The notes under the pieces are model-generated. The model did not search any database, had not been told where the DNA came from, and saw only the letters and a list, made by a program, of their open reading frames with translations. Positions 44,871 through 55,589 of a DNA stretch of 64,000 bases are shown here, piece by piece (within the stretch, counting starts at the first letter, position 1; every line of letters starts with the position of its first letter). Source of the DNA: Rana temporaria (Eukaryota > Chordata > Amphibia > Anura > Ranidae); assembly GCF_905171775.1 (NCBI RefSeq), contig NC_053492.1, positions 62,395,355 to 62,459,354 of the forward strand, given 5' to 3'. The translations under genes were made by a program, and so were the position numbers.

Positions 44871-45412
44871 TAGTTTGTTAAATCGCTTTTTAGTGGGGAA
44901 AAAGTTTGCGTTTTCTAAAAGCATGCCTAGTGCTAAAACCAATGTTACTATTTGCCAACTTCTACTTTTTCGATTTGGTACCTGCATCGTCCCCAGGTGT
45001 TTTTTTTTCCTTTTTAATTTTCCTGGTAAATAACTCACTTCTGTCCTAACAATGCTCACACCTCCACTGTATCTATGGTGGGGATCATGATTGTCACCCA
45101 GGCTGCTCTTCTGATTTGGTCTACCAAAGAGGTCTTCCTCTATCTCCATTAAATAGGGAAGAGGACTCTAATTTGCAGAGGATAGCTTGTAAGGAGATGC
45201 AATTTATATTTTTAGTTCAGCTAACAGGGTGACAATAATTTTTCCTTTTGGCAGAATTAAGAGCCATTTCCTGTACTTTCTGAAAATGTTATTGGCCTGA
45301 TGAGTTTAAACTAATGCAACCATCACATCCAAGCTGCAATAAATTTCATTTTTTGTTCTTCTCTTTAGATATGTAATAGTACTCACACTTCTATTTATTT
45401 ATTTTTCTTCAG
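44871..45412. other. intron, no features recognised
   Basis: No exon or bounded repeat that I can support. Confidence 0.5.
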
Positions 45413-45476
45413 GAAAGAGATCGATAAATTAAAGCATGACCTAGAAGAGGAAAAACTGCTACGATTCAGTTTAGAG
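45413..45476 (+). CDS. CD2AP: CD2AP exon: C-terminal coiled coil
   Basis: After TTTTTCTTCAG, the split codon AG|G gives Arg and the exon reads KEIDKLKHDLEEEKLLRFSL and E. Human has KELEKLRKDLEEEKTMRSNLEM. The leucine/isoleucine spacing fits heptads that continue from the previous exon. The donor is GAG|GTAAAT, phase 0. Confidence 0.96.
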
Positions 45477-46201
45477 GTAAATTAATTAATTCAGAACAGA
45501 GAACTGCTCATTAAGCATAAAGTGAACCTGCTTTAATGTTCTTGGGAACAACCAAAACATGGGATGTTTTATACAAATAGAGACCTTGGTTATTCGCCTG
45601 TTTGCCATTTCTGAAGCTTTGATCTAGATAAAGCATGTAATGTTCTCCTCATTGTGCTTTTCTCTCAAATGCGCTTATAATACATTTTCTAGGAGGGCAG
45701 AGGGACCTGCAGCTGTAATTGCAGCCTGAAGATGGCAGTGTGCCTCTGTTTTATTATCTGACTGGATCTATAGTAGTCAAAAAAATGTAAAATCAAAATG
45801 TCAAATGTATTTACTATACATTATCGCTCATTAAAGGAGCTCAAGCTTTTATTTTTATAACACAAGCATTGTAAAATTCCCGGCAGTAGTGGTTTGGCAA
45901 TTCAATATAAGATTACTAATCTCCTTTCATGTTGTGAATGCTACCGTCTTTCACCAACTTCCTGGGTTCCCTGCATGCTTTACTGCTTCTTCTCTCCTTT
46001 GGTTTATGTTCAATTTGTATGAACTACATATCCAATGGTACCTTGCTGCCTGCAAATGGTGATGTTGTTTGTTTCCTCTACTAACTGCCTCCTAAAGGCT
46101 CTGTGGAATGTGTGACACAGGAGTGCATAGCCACAGGACGTATGTCACAGAATTTAAAGAAAGTAAATGTGTGGGATTTTTCAAAAATTAGGTTTTTAAA
46201 C
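45477..46201. other. intron, no features recognised
   Basis: No exon or bounded repeat that I can support. Confidence 0.5.
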
Positions 46202-46209
46202 ATCTAGAC

Positions 46210-47225
46210 CAGGGGTCTCAAACTCAAATTACCTGAGGGCCACAAGACAAGTTTTCATAAGCCATGGGGGGCCACATGCAAACTTTCAAACTTCAAAAAC
46301 AACAGTACTGGTGTCAGCGAAAACATTATTAACCCCCAGCACTGGTGTCAGCGAGCGCATTATTACCACCAGCACTGGTGTAAGTCAGGGTTTGACAAAT
46401 TTGCTTGGAATCTAGGAGCCAGCTAAAGTTAGGAGCCAGAAAACGCGCCCCGTCCCGACGGGCTTGAGCGCAGAAGCAAACACATACGCGAGCAGCGCCC
46501 GCATATGTAAACGGTGTTCAAACCACACATGTGAGGTATCGCTGCGATTGGTAGAGCGAGAGCAATAATTCTAGCCCTAGACCTCCTCTGTAACTTAAAA
46601 CATGCAACCTGTAGATTTTTTTAAATGTCACCTATGAAGATTTTAAAGGGTAAAAAAGTTTGTCGGCATTCCACAAGCGGACGCAATTTTGAAGCGTGAC
46701 ATGTTGGGTATGAATTTACTCGGCGTAACATTATCTTTCATAATATTAAAAAAAATGGGGATAACTTTACTGTTGTCTTATTTTTTAATAAAAAAAAAAG
46801 TGTAATTTTTTCCCAAAAAAGTGCGCTTGTAAGACCGCTGCGCAAATACGGCGTAACAAAGTATTGCAACGATCGCCATTTTATTCTCTAGGGTGTTATG
46901 ATAAAAAATATATATAATGTTTGGGGGTTCTAATTAGAGGGAAGAAGATGGCAGTGAAAATAGTGTAAAATGACATTAGAATTGCTGTTTAACTTGTAAT
47001 GCTTAACTTGTAATACCAACGGCCACCACCAGATGGCGCCAGCTTACATCTGGTGGTAACTTGTAATACCAACGACTCACCACCAGATAGAACCAGCTCA
47101 CAAAAAAAAAAAATATATTTTTTTTTTTTACTCTTTGCTCCCCCCACTTCCACCCTGCCTGCGGGCCATTTATAACTGGTCCGCGGGCCGCAAATGGCCC
47201 GCGGGCCGGTACTTTGAGACCACTG
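46210..47225. mobile_element. hAT non-autonomous element, 8-bp target duplication
   Basis: Starts CAGGGGTCTCAAACTCAAAT and ends GGTACTTTGAGACCACTG. ATCTAGAC lies directly before (46202-46209) and after (47226-47233), an exact 8-bp duplication. The right end has the GC-rich palindrome GGCCCGCGGGCC. The middle (about 46390-47100) is filled by another repeat, the one seen in reverse at 2320-3330. Confidence 0.9.
46390..47100. mobile_element. repeat nested in the hAT element
   Basis: From CAGGGTTTGACAAATTTGC onward the sequence is the reverse complement of the repeat at 2320-2470 plus 3076-3330. A ten-base block, AACTTGTAATACCAACG, occurs twice near its end (about 46995 and 47058), with ACCACCAGAT nearby. 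Exact borders are unclear. Confidence 0.6.
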
Positions 47226-47418
47226 ATCTAGACTGTTCAGAATATTACTGGTAGGCTAAAAATTGAAATTCAAGGTGGAAATGAGCGATGTACTGCCACC
47301 TACAGGAGAATTCGGACACTGGCAAACATCAAAGCTGTTGGCCAGACAATTATAAAACCTCCCACTCCCAGCAGTCTTCAGTTTTTTGCTAGCGTCTTAG
47401 ATGGACCTAGTTTTCTTG

Positions 47419-47837
47419 TTAAAAGCGGAGCTCCACCCAAAAGTTGTACTGGTCTCCTCCACCCCCTCCGGTGCCAAATGGCACCTTTCGAGTGGAGCAG
47501 ATAGTCTGACAGGTATCTTATTCCCACTTCTAGGGGTGTCCGGGCCATGGCCCATGACATCACCGATCGGCTCCCCCCTCCTCCCCCTGCCACCGGGCCA
47601 GTAGGAGAGAGGAGCGGAGCCTCTCGCATGAGCAGTAGGGTTCCTGGCGTGGAGCCATAAGCTACACTGTCGGGTTCCCTTACCCGCAATAGCGGCGGCA
47701 TGCACCCGACAGCTGATGAAAACATTAGCTGCTGGACTCCAGGACAGGTAAGTGTCCTATTATTAAATGCCAGCAGCTGCAGTATGTGTAGCTGCTGGCT
47801 TTTAACTTTTACAGCGGTGGGCGAAACACCGCTTTAA
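47419..47837. mobile_element. TTAA-flanked element, AGCGGAGTTCC family
   Basis: TTAAAAGCGGAGCTCCACCC at the left, GAAACACCGCTTTAA at the right, TTAA at both borders. CAGCAGCTGCAGTATGTGTA / TAGCTGCTGGCTTTTAA near the right end is shared with the copy at 29495-30005. Confidence 0.8.
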
Positions 47838-47879
47838 GCAAGATGCATACCCCCTTTTTTACTAGCCTTTTAATTTACT

Positions 47880-48375
47880 TTATCTTTTATCTCAGTTTTG
47901 TGGTGGGCACACAACACTACCGGTTTGTAGCCCTACCATTGGGCCTATCTTCTGCACCTTAAGTGTTCACCAATGTTTTGGCCACTGTTGGCCTTGCTAC
48001 ACTCCCAGGATTTTCCCATTTTAGGATACCTAGACAACCTCCTATTAAGAAAAAAGTCAGCTCAAACTTTGACCATCTCTGTAATGCACACAATCCTGGC
48101 CCTTAAACTGTTTGGATACTGAACCTTGGAAATTGGCGCTGGAAGCAACACATCACTTGGAGTATCACCCGGTTCTAGACAAGGCCCAAGCCAGAGATTT
48201 CTTTCCCCAAGTAAGACTTCTGTGTCTCAGCTCCTTCAGTCAGTTCAATTGAACAGTAGAAAGTACTGTAGCCTGGGCAGAACACATGTTCCAGCCTTGT
48301 CTGCCATTCACATTTTAAACCTTTTGCAGCCTGCCGCTGTGCCTGAACCTAGGATAGTGGCCCCTACACACGATG
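47880..48375 (+). pseudogene. DIRS-like retrotransposon relic, reverse transcriptase part
   Basis: Translated fragments: QFCGGHTTLPV, FVALPLGLSSAP-like text (from GTAGCCCTACCATTGGGCCT), LGYLDNLLLRKKSAQTLTIS (YLDN in place of the catalytic YLDD), LKLFGY*TLEIGAGSNTSLG and EYHPVLDKAQARDFFPQVRL. The block order is that of the DIRS-type reverse transcriptase. Several frameshifts and stops. It lies in the last CD2AP intron. Confidence 0.65.
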
Positions 48376-48466
48376 ATGTTTAAGGGTCTTTGTCACAGGT
48401 GGGAGATGTTGAACACCTGGCTTCCAGGTTCAACACAAAAGTGTGAGCATCTCTCTCCCTTTTCTT

Positions 48467-48472
48467 TTCTTT

Positions 48473-48551
<79 letters not shown>
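48467..48551. repeat. (CTTT)n microsatellite, about 85 bp
   Basis: About 20 units of TTTC directly upstream of the last-exon branch point and acceptor. It contains no A, so it cannot offer a branch point itself. Confidence 0.95.
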
Positions 48552-48587
48552 CTCCCAGAATAACTCTTCTTTTCCTCTCTCCATCAG

Positions 48588-48629
48588 AGCGAGATCGAGA
48601 AGTTGAAGAAAGCCGTACAACTGACATGA
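48588..48629 (+). CDS. CD2AP: CD2AP last coding exon and stop
   Basis: The acceptor TCTCTCCATCAG ends at 48587. The exon reads SEIEKLKKAVQLT and stops at TGA (48627-48629). Human CD2AP ends EIEKLKKAVLSS, so only the last three residues differ. A plausible branch point (TAAC at 48561-48564) lies 24 bases upstream, between the acceptor and a long CTTT microsatellite. Confidence 0.96.
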   Translation, partial: SEIEKLKKAVQLT

Positions 48630-49130
48630 GATCGACCTCCTTTTGCATCTCAGCATCCTCTTCACATTTTCAGTCTGTTCCACTTATGTCGACAGAAGGA
48701 TAAAGAAGAAACAGAGTTTTATTACCTGTTCACAATAAGACACAGCTGCGGTTTCCTTTGTTTCTGCTCTCTGCCAATACAATACGAGGCCTTACTACTT
48801 ATGAGCTGGAGCGGCAAGCCTTTTTTTTTTTTTTAAACTGGGTTTGCTTGAAATACTACTGAACTTCTGTGTAAAGAGAGGGAATTATGTATTAGACTTG
48901 TATTAAATACTTCTATTGTAATTTTTTTAAATGTTTATCCTATAAATATGGTGATCTATAAATATATATAAATATCTTTTCAGATAATCTGTAATATAGT
49001 CTATCAGGGGTCCAAACGAATAGCCTTAGATTTATTGCTAGCTGTTATTTTTCCTATTCTTGGAAAGGGAAATTTACTTATTTTTTTTTGTTTTGTATAT
49101 TTTAAATAAAATTTACTAAAAATTCCCCCG
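48630..49130 (+). other. CD2AP: CD2AP 3' UTR
   Basis: An A/T-rich stretch follows the stop codon without a further exon-like signal. It contains AATAAA at 49105-49110, followed within 20-30 bases by a G/T-rich run (GGTTGTGCCTGTG, from about 49130). That is the usual pairing of a polyadenylation signal and its downstream element. The cleavage site, near 49120-49130, is inferred. Longer UTR forms cannot be excluded. Confidence 0.75.
49105..49110 (+). promoter_or_regulatory. polyadenylation signal AATAAA
   Basis: A canonical hexamer about 475 bases after the CD2AP stop, with a GT-rich downstream element from about 49130. It is the first exact AATAAA after the stop with such a partner. Confidence 0.75.
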
Positions 49131-49959
49131 GTTGTGCCTGTGCACAGCTGAGTATTAATAACGGGCTGTGTATAACATTAAGATTTCTATCATATAGCAA
49201 GATGTTAAAAATCTATGTTGAAAGCATCTCTCATATATGCATATTTGGCTTCTTTTTTTTAATATGTACATGGAAATCAAGTCACTTGCACTAGGATTTA
49301 AACAAGGGATTGTGTTAAAAGGTGAGTCCGACAAGAATCTGATTAATCAGTCTTCAGTGGGCTTGACTGCTAGCTGGCTTGTTAAAACACTCCATGACTT
49401 TGGTGTCTCTGCCCAAAAACAAATCCAGACTTCACCCTCCTGCCACACACTTGATATATCTCGCTTGACCGTTGGTGTCACCTAGTTTTCTGATCAGTTC
49501 ATATGTTTCTCCAAAGTGGCCATCAGAAACCAGATAGCATCTCTGCTTAGTATGAAATGAAAGTGACTCGGTTACCTTAAACGAAAAAATGAAATAAAAC
49601 ATTCCCTGCCGTAAAAGAATGTCCCGCTGTATGTTCCTTGAGTCTTCGCTCTGTTTGAGGGCTACAGACTCCTGAAGAAACATCACATATGGCACTTCTG
49701 GGAGTGTCTGATGTCTGTTTCCATTGCCACATGATGTGGTCCAGTCCACCAACTCCTATGTTGCCTACAGTGGCGTAGAGGCACAGCACTTGGTGGCAGA
49801 TCAGACATCCAGGTAGATCTTTTTAAAGAGTAAAGGTTCCAGAAGAAAAGTTCTAGGACTAGGTGACATGACAGGGGGGTATGAACAATCTTCTATTGCC
49901 GGAATTTCTTTATAGGCTTTTTTTTTTTTGTCTTAAGGTAACATTCCCTTTAAGGCTTC
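49131..49959. other. 3' flank of CD2AP, no features recognised
   Basis: Intergenic sequence without a supported exon or bounded repeat. Confidence 0.5.
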
Positions 49960-50212
49960 ATTCACACTTGTACAACTCCAAAGTAGCTTGACTTTGGAGT
50001 ATATCTTTGATACAACCTTGGCACAACTTTGGGTATGACTTGGATGCGACTTTGGCTTTGACCAAAGCTAATGGACAACCTTCGGACCAAAGTAGTGCAT
50101 GAATTACTATAAAGTCGCTGCATTTTTAAGTCGCGCATATATGAATGGTTAACATTGGAAAACATGGGGTATGACTTGTCATTCTAGATGACAAAAGTCG
50201 TACAAGTGTGAA
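49960..50212. mobile_element. MITE with ATTCACACTTGTAC ends
   Basis: ATTCACACTTGTACAACTCC at the left and GTCGTACAAGTGTGAAT at the right are inverted ends of a 253-bp segment with internal GACTTTGG words. Confidence 0.7.
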
Positions 50213-51336
50213 TGGACACTCAACCTGTCAGAAATATAAGTGTGGTTCTCCTGGTAAGCTGGCTGTTTTGCTCATCCTCCAGCTTCTGTACTTTGAATCA
50301 CAAACGCCAAGAGTAAGTATACAGCTAGTGAAGTAAGGTTTCCTGATTGGCCAACTGTCAGTCACAGACACATTAGAAGTTCAGCCTGACGAGCCTAATG
50401 GCGGTCCTCATCCATAACAGCAAACATCTTGTTCAGTAGCCAGATTTCCTTGCTATATCGGGTGTGTGGAGGAGTAGGCAAAGGAAGATCTTGAACATCA
50501 GGGCGTCAAAGTCCTTGCTGGGGTCACGGACAGTTTTAACAAAGATGGCAGAGGATTGGACCAACCTGGGTTTACCTGTAAAGAGAAGAAAACTGCATGC
50601 GAGTGGGGAACACACCATTTAATGCAGTAAAATGGGAGCATTTGCACTTACACTGGATTGTCCCCTATTAAGATCATTCCATATATCAGTGCTGATAAGA
50701 TTTTCTCCATTGTTTGTATATCGCATGAAGGCTGCCCCTCTAACCCCAGGCTTTTCAGCCTGACGTCTAGAAAGACTGTTCAGCTCTATGCAATATTTTT
50801 TACCCGTGTATGTTTCCAGAAAAAAAAGTATAAATATAGCTAAATTTACTTATGTCTTTAAGATATTTTTTTAATTGATATCCATGCAGCCAGGTTGCAA
50901 TTGTGCATTTCAGATTATGCTCCTTTTGTTTAAATTAGCTGTGATCATATAAAAAGATATTCCGTTTTTTTATGTATGTTTTATATTCTGCAAGATTTCT
51001 ATTTTCATGTAACAGTGTTTGATTAGTGCTCATGTTGATGGGAGTCATTAGATACAGTCAACACCGGCCCAATGTGGGCGTTTTCTTTGCTATGAACACA
51101 GACCACTTGTGTTTTGTCATCCGCTGACCATCTATATTTGTCACAGCCTCCCAGTGAGAACAGTCCCAAATGCATTTTTTTCCCTGCCAGAAACACTTAT
51201 CAGTTTTTGGCAATTGCCAGAGACTGAACATGCCTTTGGCAACTTCCAGCTCTGGTGATGTTATGTGTCCGATTCCGGTCTTTTAGGTTATTAAAGCCTA
51301 ACTTAATGTCCAGTTTAAATTGGCTAAATGCATTCA
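50213..51336. other. intergenic, no supported gene
   Basis: A minus-strand frame at 50433-50618 was considered and rejected as a gene. Nothing else recognisable. Confidence 0.45.
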
Positions 51337-51695
51337 GGGCTGGTTCCCACTGCTAAGACATCACATTTGATTGCAGTGCAAATCACATGTGATGTCTGTG
51401 CGATGCGAATTCAGCCATATAGATTGTATGGCTGAGTTTGCTTCGCATTCGGACCAAACTCTTGCAGGAACCTTTTTTGGGTCTCGCCAGAATCGGATCG
51501 TTTGGGTGTTCACACCCATGTGATACGATTTCTGCCTGAATTGACGGTTGACACTGCGATATGCTAACCGATCTGGGTGTGTCATTAACTTTGTATTGAC
51601 AGTACCAGCGGTTTACATAGGGCAGTGTGAACCGCCGACGGGAACCCATACTGGATTTTCAGGGTTCCCTCATCGCTGCAGTGTGAACAGAGCCC
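51337..51695. mobile_element. MITE with GGGCTGGTTCCCACTG ends
   Basis: GGGCTGGTTCCCACTG at the left and CAGTGTGAACAGAGCCC at the right. The interior has GTGATACGATT and GCGATGCGAATTCA words. Related in style to the element at 213-435. Confidence 0.65.
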
Positions 51696-52085
51696 ATAGG
51701 GTGCATCAAAACAAATGGTGTTACAAAAGTCTTACAATTCAATTTCTTTAGAAAGCGGCTACAGCCTTTGTAGAAAAGCCTGTCTTCTGCCAGCATGTTA
51801 TGCTTTGTGTGCAGAGGTCTGACACAGCCCATGTAGAGCCGGTTAAAGCTCCCTTTAAAAAAAACGCCTGATGATTGGAGAGCTGACGGTATGGATCTCT
51901 GCAGAGAGACTGCTGCTTCCACACAAGTTCTTTTCTCCAATGTTCATTTGAGCTTTAATTTATTTTACTTGCTGGAGAGTGCAGAGGGAGGGATATTTTG
52001 GTGATTATCAGGGGTATGGCCACTGGATTCTGTGGAATAATGGAAGTGAATATTTAAGCCACCACAAAAAAAGTCTAAAGTTCTT

Positions 52086-52109
52086 CCCCCCCCCCCCCCC
52101 CCCCCCCCC
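52086..52109. repeat. poly-C tract, 24 bp
   Basis: Uninterrupted C run next to a MITE fragment. Length may be inaccurate. Confidence 0.9.
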
Positions 52110-52455
52110 TAATGCACTCTAAGCATTAAAATACAAAAGGCAGAACCACTTACCCAAGCTCAATTTCAATCAAGTGCTATACACAAGAGCAGTGGCTCTC
52201 TCCCTTACAGGGCAGTAGGTTAGCAGCGCGGGCCAATAGACACAAACAGGGCAGCTTGGGGGCTAGCCTGCACGAGTGCCCCCATAGAAAACATCTTTCT
52301 GTGGGAGCACTCGCTGTAGAGGAAGAGCCAGGAACACTGATGGGGGACCTGAGAAGAGGAGGACCTTGGCACCTCTGTACAAAACCATTGCATAGAGCAG
52401 GTAACTATGACATGTTTCTTTTATTGGGAAAAAAAATGATGGCTTTACAATGAAT
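52110..52455. mobile_element. MITE family B copy 3, partial
   Basis: Shares CTAAGCATTAAAATACAAAA, CACTTACC, CACGAGTGCCCCCATAGAAA, TGTGGGAGCACTCG, AGAAGAGGAGGACC and ACTATGACATGTTTCTTTTA with the copies at 18372 and 34261. The left end is replaced by the C24 run. Confidence 0.65.
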
Positions 52456-52668
52456 TTAAATATAGATTTTGAGTGGACTTTACCTTTGCGCTCCTACACT
52501 ACCATGTTTTGGAAACGGCTATTGGGTTATTCTGTGTTCAAGATTACGGCTCTCTTCTGATGATCCAATGCCAACCACTAAGGTTGGTTATTCCTAGTGC
52601 CCGCTGCTGTCAGTACTCATTTACACTTCTCTGGGCACATCTTGGATACTTCTTTAAAGTAGGCCTTA

Positions 52669-53010
52669 GGCCCCTTTCACACGGGCGGACCGTTCAGGTC
52701 CTCCTGACAGTTTTTTCGGCGGACCTGAATGAGCGCTCCATGTCAGCAGTGATATGTCCACTGACGTCCGATCGGCTAAAATCAGACGTATGGCTATACG
52801 TTTGCCATCCATCCTATCGGATCGGGTGAGATCTGATGAAAACGGACATGCTGTCAGTTTTCGTCCAACCTCTCCATAGACAATCAGCGGTGCTCGACAA
52901 GCCCCTCCCCACTCTGTGAGCAGAGAGGGACCTGTCATCCGCCGGCTCAGTGGAGATTAATGGAGAGATCTCCTGCCGAGCTGGCAGGCTTCGTGGCAAC
53001 GGATCCGCCC
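52669..53010. mobile_element. MITE with GGCCCCTTTCACAC end, copy 2
   Basis: The left end GGCCCCTTTCACACGGGC is clear. The right end, near GGCAACGGATCCGCCCC, has lost its inverted partner. The interior resembles 40277-40630. Confidence 0.55.
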
Positions 53011-54520
53011 CATTGCAAGTAAGGGGGGAAAAATATATATTTTCCTCCAGATTTCTTTTGGCTTATGTGGTGCAGGGGTTGACATCATAATCCTGCTGAT
53101 CACATGCCTGAGAATAGTGGGAACTCCAAATCTCTTGAGAAGAAGCTGCAGCACAATACTGGAAGTATATTTTCAGGCAGATTTGCAGTACTCCTAAATG
53201 ACCAGATCTCACAGGAAGAAGGATAATATCCCCTCTAGGCACTGTGACCTTAGGCTGGGGGGAAAGGTATACTAACTTTCTCTTCCTCTTTTTATTTTTT
53301 ATGTTTAAACAGTGTTTAAGAAAAGGGCAGAGGGAGGCACTTGGGAGAATCCCACCTTGCATTTTAGATGGAAGGCCAATTTTAATATTGGAGTATTGAT
53401 CCTTGCATTTTTATATCGCTGGTCTGTGCTTGTATATGTGCCATTTATTTTGCTAGGGAATGCAACCCCACCCAAAGAGATGCCTGCATCCATTTGTTTA
53501 TTAGTGTGAGCCTTGAATACTTTATTTTAAGTTCACAAGTGTGATATTCTCTTAAAAAGCAAATTACAAAAGCGGTTTTCATCCAAGACAAAAACCTGGA
53601 CTTTAAATTGTAGAGATATGTGCACTTGTAACTGGGAAATGTATGAAATTTAGTGAACGTGTGGGAATTACTGAGTTCTGTTAATCCTTCATTGTTCATG
53701 ACTGTCCACTTTGAATCACAGATTCTTAAACTGTTCATTGGATCATTGGTGGGGTGTTCAGAAGTGGTGTGACTTTGCAGTGACATGGTCATATGCAACT
53801 GGTCTGCAGCAGTTCCTTCTTTTGCATCACCACCAGTCAATTTGCTTGAAAAAAACTTTGTGACCAATGCATGTGCCTTAAGCCCAATGGGGTTCCTAAG
53901 AATAGGGATAGTGGTGCAGCAACAAGAGCCTAATATTGGTTTCTTCCTATGCTCTAAGTGAGGGGGTGGTTACTCAAGCAATCAGAATTTGGTGACTGAG
54001 TGACCTCACACAGCACTACAATTGTCCTTTTTCTTTTTGCGATCATGCACTACTTGACCAGTACCCTAACCACGACCTTCTATTCTAATCCTAACCCCAG
54101 TCATGAGGCTGTTCTGCAAACATGGCGGTGGAGTAATCTCCAATCCCAATGTTGGGAGTGTAAGGAAGCTGTAAGCCAGTGCATAGAAAGCTGTTTTTCC
54201 CATTCACTAGTTATTCTCACCATGTGAAATGATCACATGTCCAAAAAAGCCAATGAAAGGTGGTGTTTGCTTGCTCTACATTGGATGATAACCCACTCTT
54301 AAAAGCTCCTCGTTGTGATCCATTTGGATCATAATTCTTGTATAGTTTAAACATCTCTAATATAGTTTCTTGACATTATATCCCAAGTAGCTTGGCCAAA
54401 CACCACTGACTGTTGTATATTTAGCTGGTTAGAGAGACCAGAAAATCCCTGATGCCGCACATCCACGTATATGTTCAGTGGTAAAATGACAACCTCAGCC
54501 TGGGCTCCCGCCAGGCTACG
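53011..54520. other. intergenic, no features recognised
   Basis: No gene or bounded repeat that I can support. Confidence 0.45.
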
Positions 54521-54566
54521 CCCCACCAACGCGTTTCGCTCTGCCCCTCGGAGCTTAATCATGGGG
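54521..54566 (-). ncRNA. degenerate hammerhead ribozyme-like motif, copy D
   Basis: Read on the minus strand: CCCC (stem I), ATGATTA (as in copy A), one extra A, GCTC-CGAGGGGCA-GAGC (stem II), GAAA, CGCGT, T, GGTGGGG (stem I partner with a bulged T). Same architecture and the same altered first box as copy A, but with different stem sequences. Confidence 0.5.
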
Positions 54567-55589
54567 ATGTTATATATTTAGCATTTGGTCCAAATGTGAT
54601 CATTCAAAAGTACGGTAGCAAATTGCTTGTTGACCCACACTGCTGGTATTTGGAAGTACAGAGGTGTCCTACCTCTATTTTTCATTATATGCTCTTAAGT
54701 TTCTGGCAGAGAATGTTGAACTGCTTGATTCTAAGAAGTGAAAGAGCCATAACTGTACAAGCCTTCCCTTTCACAGACAAAAGGTCATCCTCTCCAACCT
54801 GCTCTGGAACTACAAGTGCCAGCATGTCCATTCAAAGCTTGTACTTTCACTCTATGGAGCCTCTGGATGGTGCAGGTTTTTGCTATAGCATGCGCAGTCT
54901 GGGTCCGTAAATGGGGGATTTGCATGGAGACAATCAGTATAATATAGAAATAAAAGGCCTTCTTTTCATGTGTAGCAATAAAATGAATGAAAGCGCCATG
55001 AGGTCATTTAACAAAGTAATTTTTTTTGTAAGCTGCGCCGGGTGTTACTAGCCAGGCAAAGTATCACACTAAATGTCTGTTTTATGTCGTATTTACCAGG
55101 GAGAGAAGTTTATATATAACATTCCAAATCCTACAAAGCTGCTTATGTCAGCGCATCAAATGGGCTGTTTACACTCGCTGTAATATAATGCATGCTTTCA
55201 GGGCAGATAATAAAATGATTGAATTTTCACAAAGTCTCTTTGGGTTTTATTAACTTTTGTTTTTTGAAAGGTCTGCAAGTTGATTCAGAGGCACTTATGG
55301 TAATGAGTACATGTAAACTGCAAATTCATTGAACTCAATAGTAGAGAATTAAACAAGCTTTCATTTAGAGGAGCGCCTCATGTTTTTCAGGTTTCAGTTT
55401 CTATCGCTGTTAAAGGGACGCTTTGCAAAGCCTTATATGATGTATATTTGTGTAACTTCAGTTCACTGGCTTTTTAGAATTTAGAAATTTGGTGCAGGTT
55501 GTGTTCAACACGCGGTTTATAAAGCCAAAAGTAAGTAAAAGAACCCCTGAACCAGGCCCATGGACTCAATATCAAATCAAATTGTATTG
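54567..55589. other. intergenic, no features recognised
   Basis: No gene or bounded repeat that I can support. Confidence 0.45.

Larger units (their letters stand above)
547..49130 (+). other. CD2AP: CD2AP gene, 3' three quarters (14 coding exons, 3' UTR)
   Basis: CD2AP is a cytoplasmic adaptor that links receptors, CBL-type ubiquitin ligases, endocytic proteins and actin capping protein, and it supports the kidney slit diaphragm. Fourteen exons with GT-AG borders join in one continuous frame of 518 codons, against about 500 for the matching part of human CD2AP (639 aa). Diagnostic blocks point to CD2AP rather than its paralogue SH3KBP1: FGDIFKEGSVKL after SH3-2, WWRGELNGKEGVFPDNF in SH3-3, RPKMTGKRPPGRFNG in the capping-protein motif, and a C-terminal EIEKLKKAV. 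The first coding exons (start codon, SH3-1 and half of SH3-2) are outside the window. Introns are mostly transposon-derived. The gene end is an inference from the AATAAA at 49105. Confidence 0.96.

Noticed and set aside
547..48629. SH3KBP1 (CIN85) as the identity of the gene
   Set aside because: FGDIFKEGSVKL, WWRGELNGKEGVFPDNFA, RPKMxGxRxPGRFNG and the EIEKLKKAV end match CD2AP, while the SH3KBP1 counterparts differ.
50433..50618. Minus-strand frame of 61 codons preceded by a splice-like TTTACAG
   Set aside because: No family recognised, no continuing exon nearby, and a stop soon after. It could be an exon or old pseudogene but cannot be supported.
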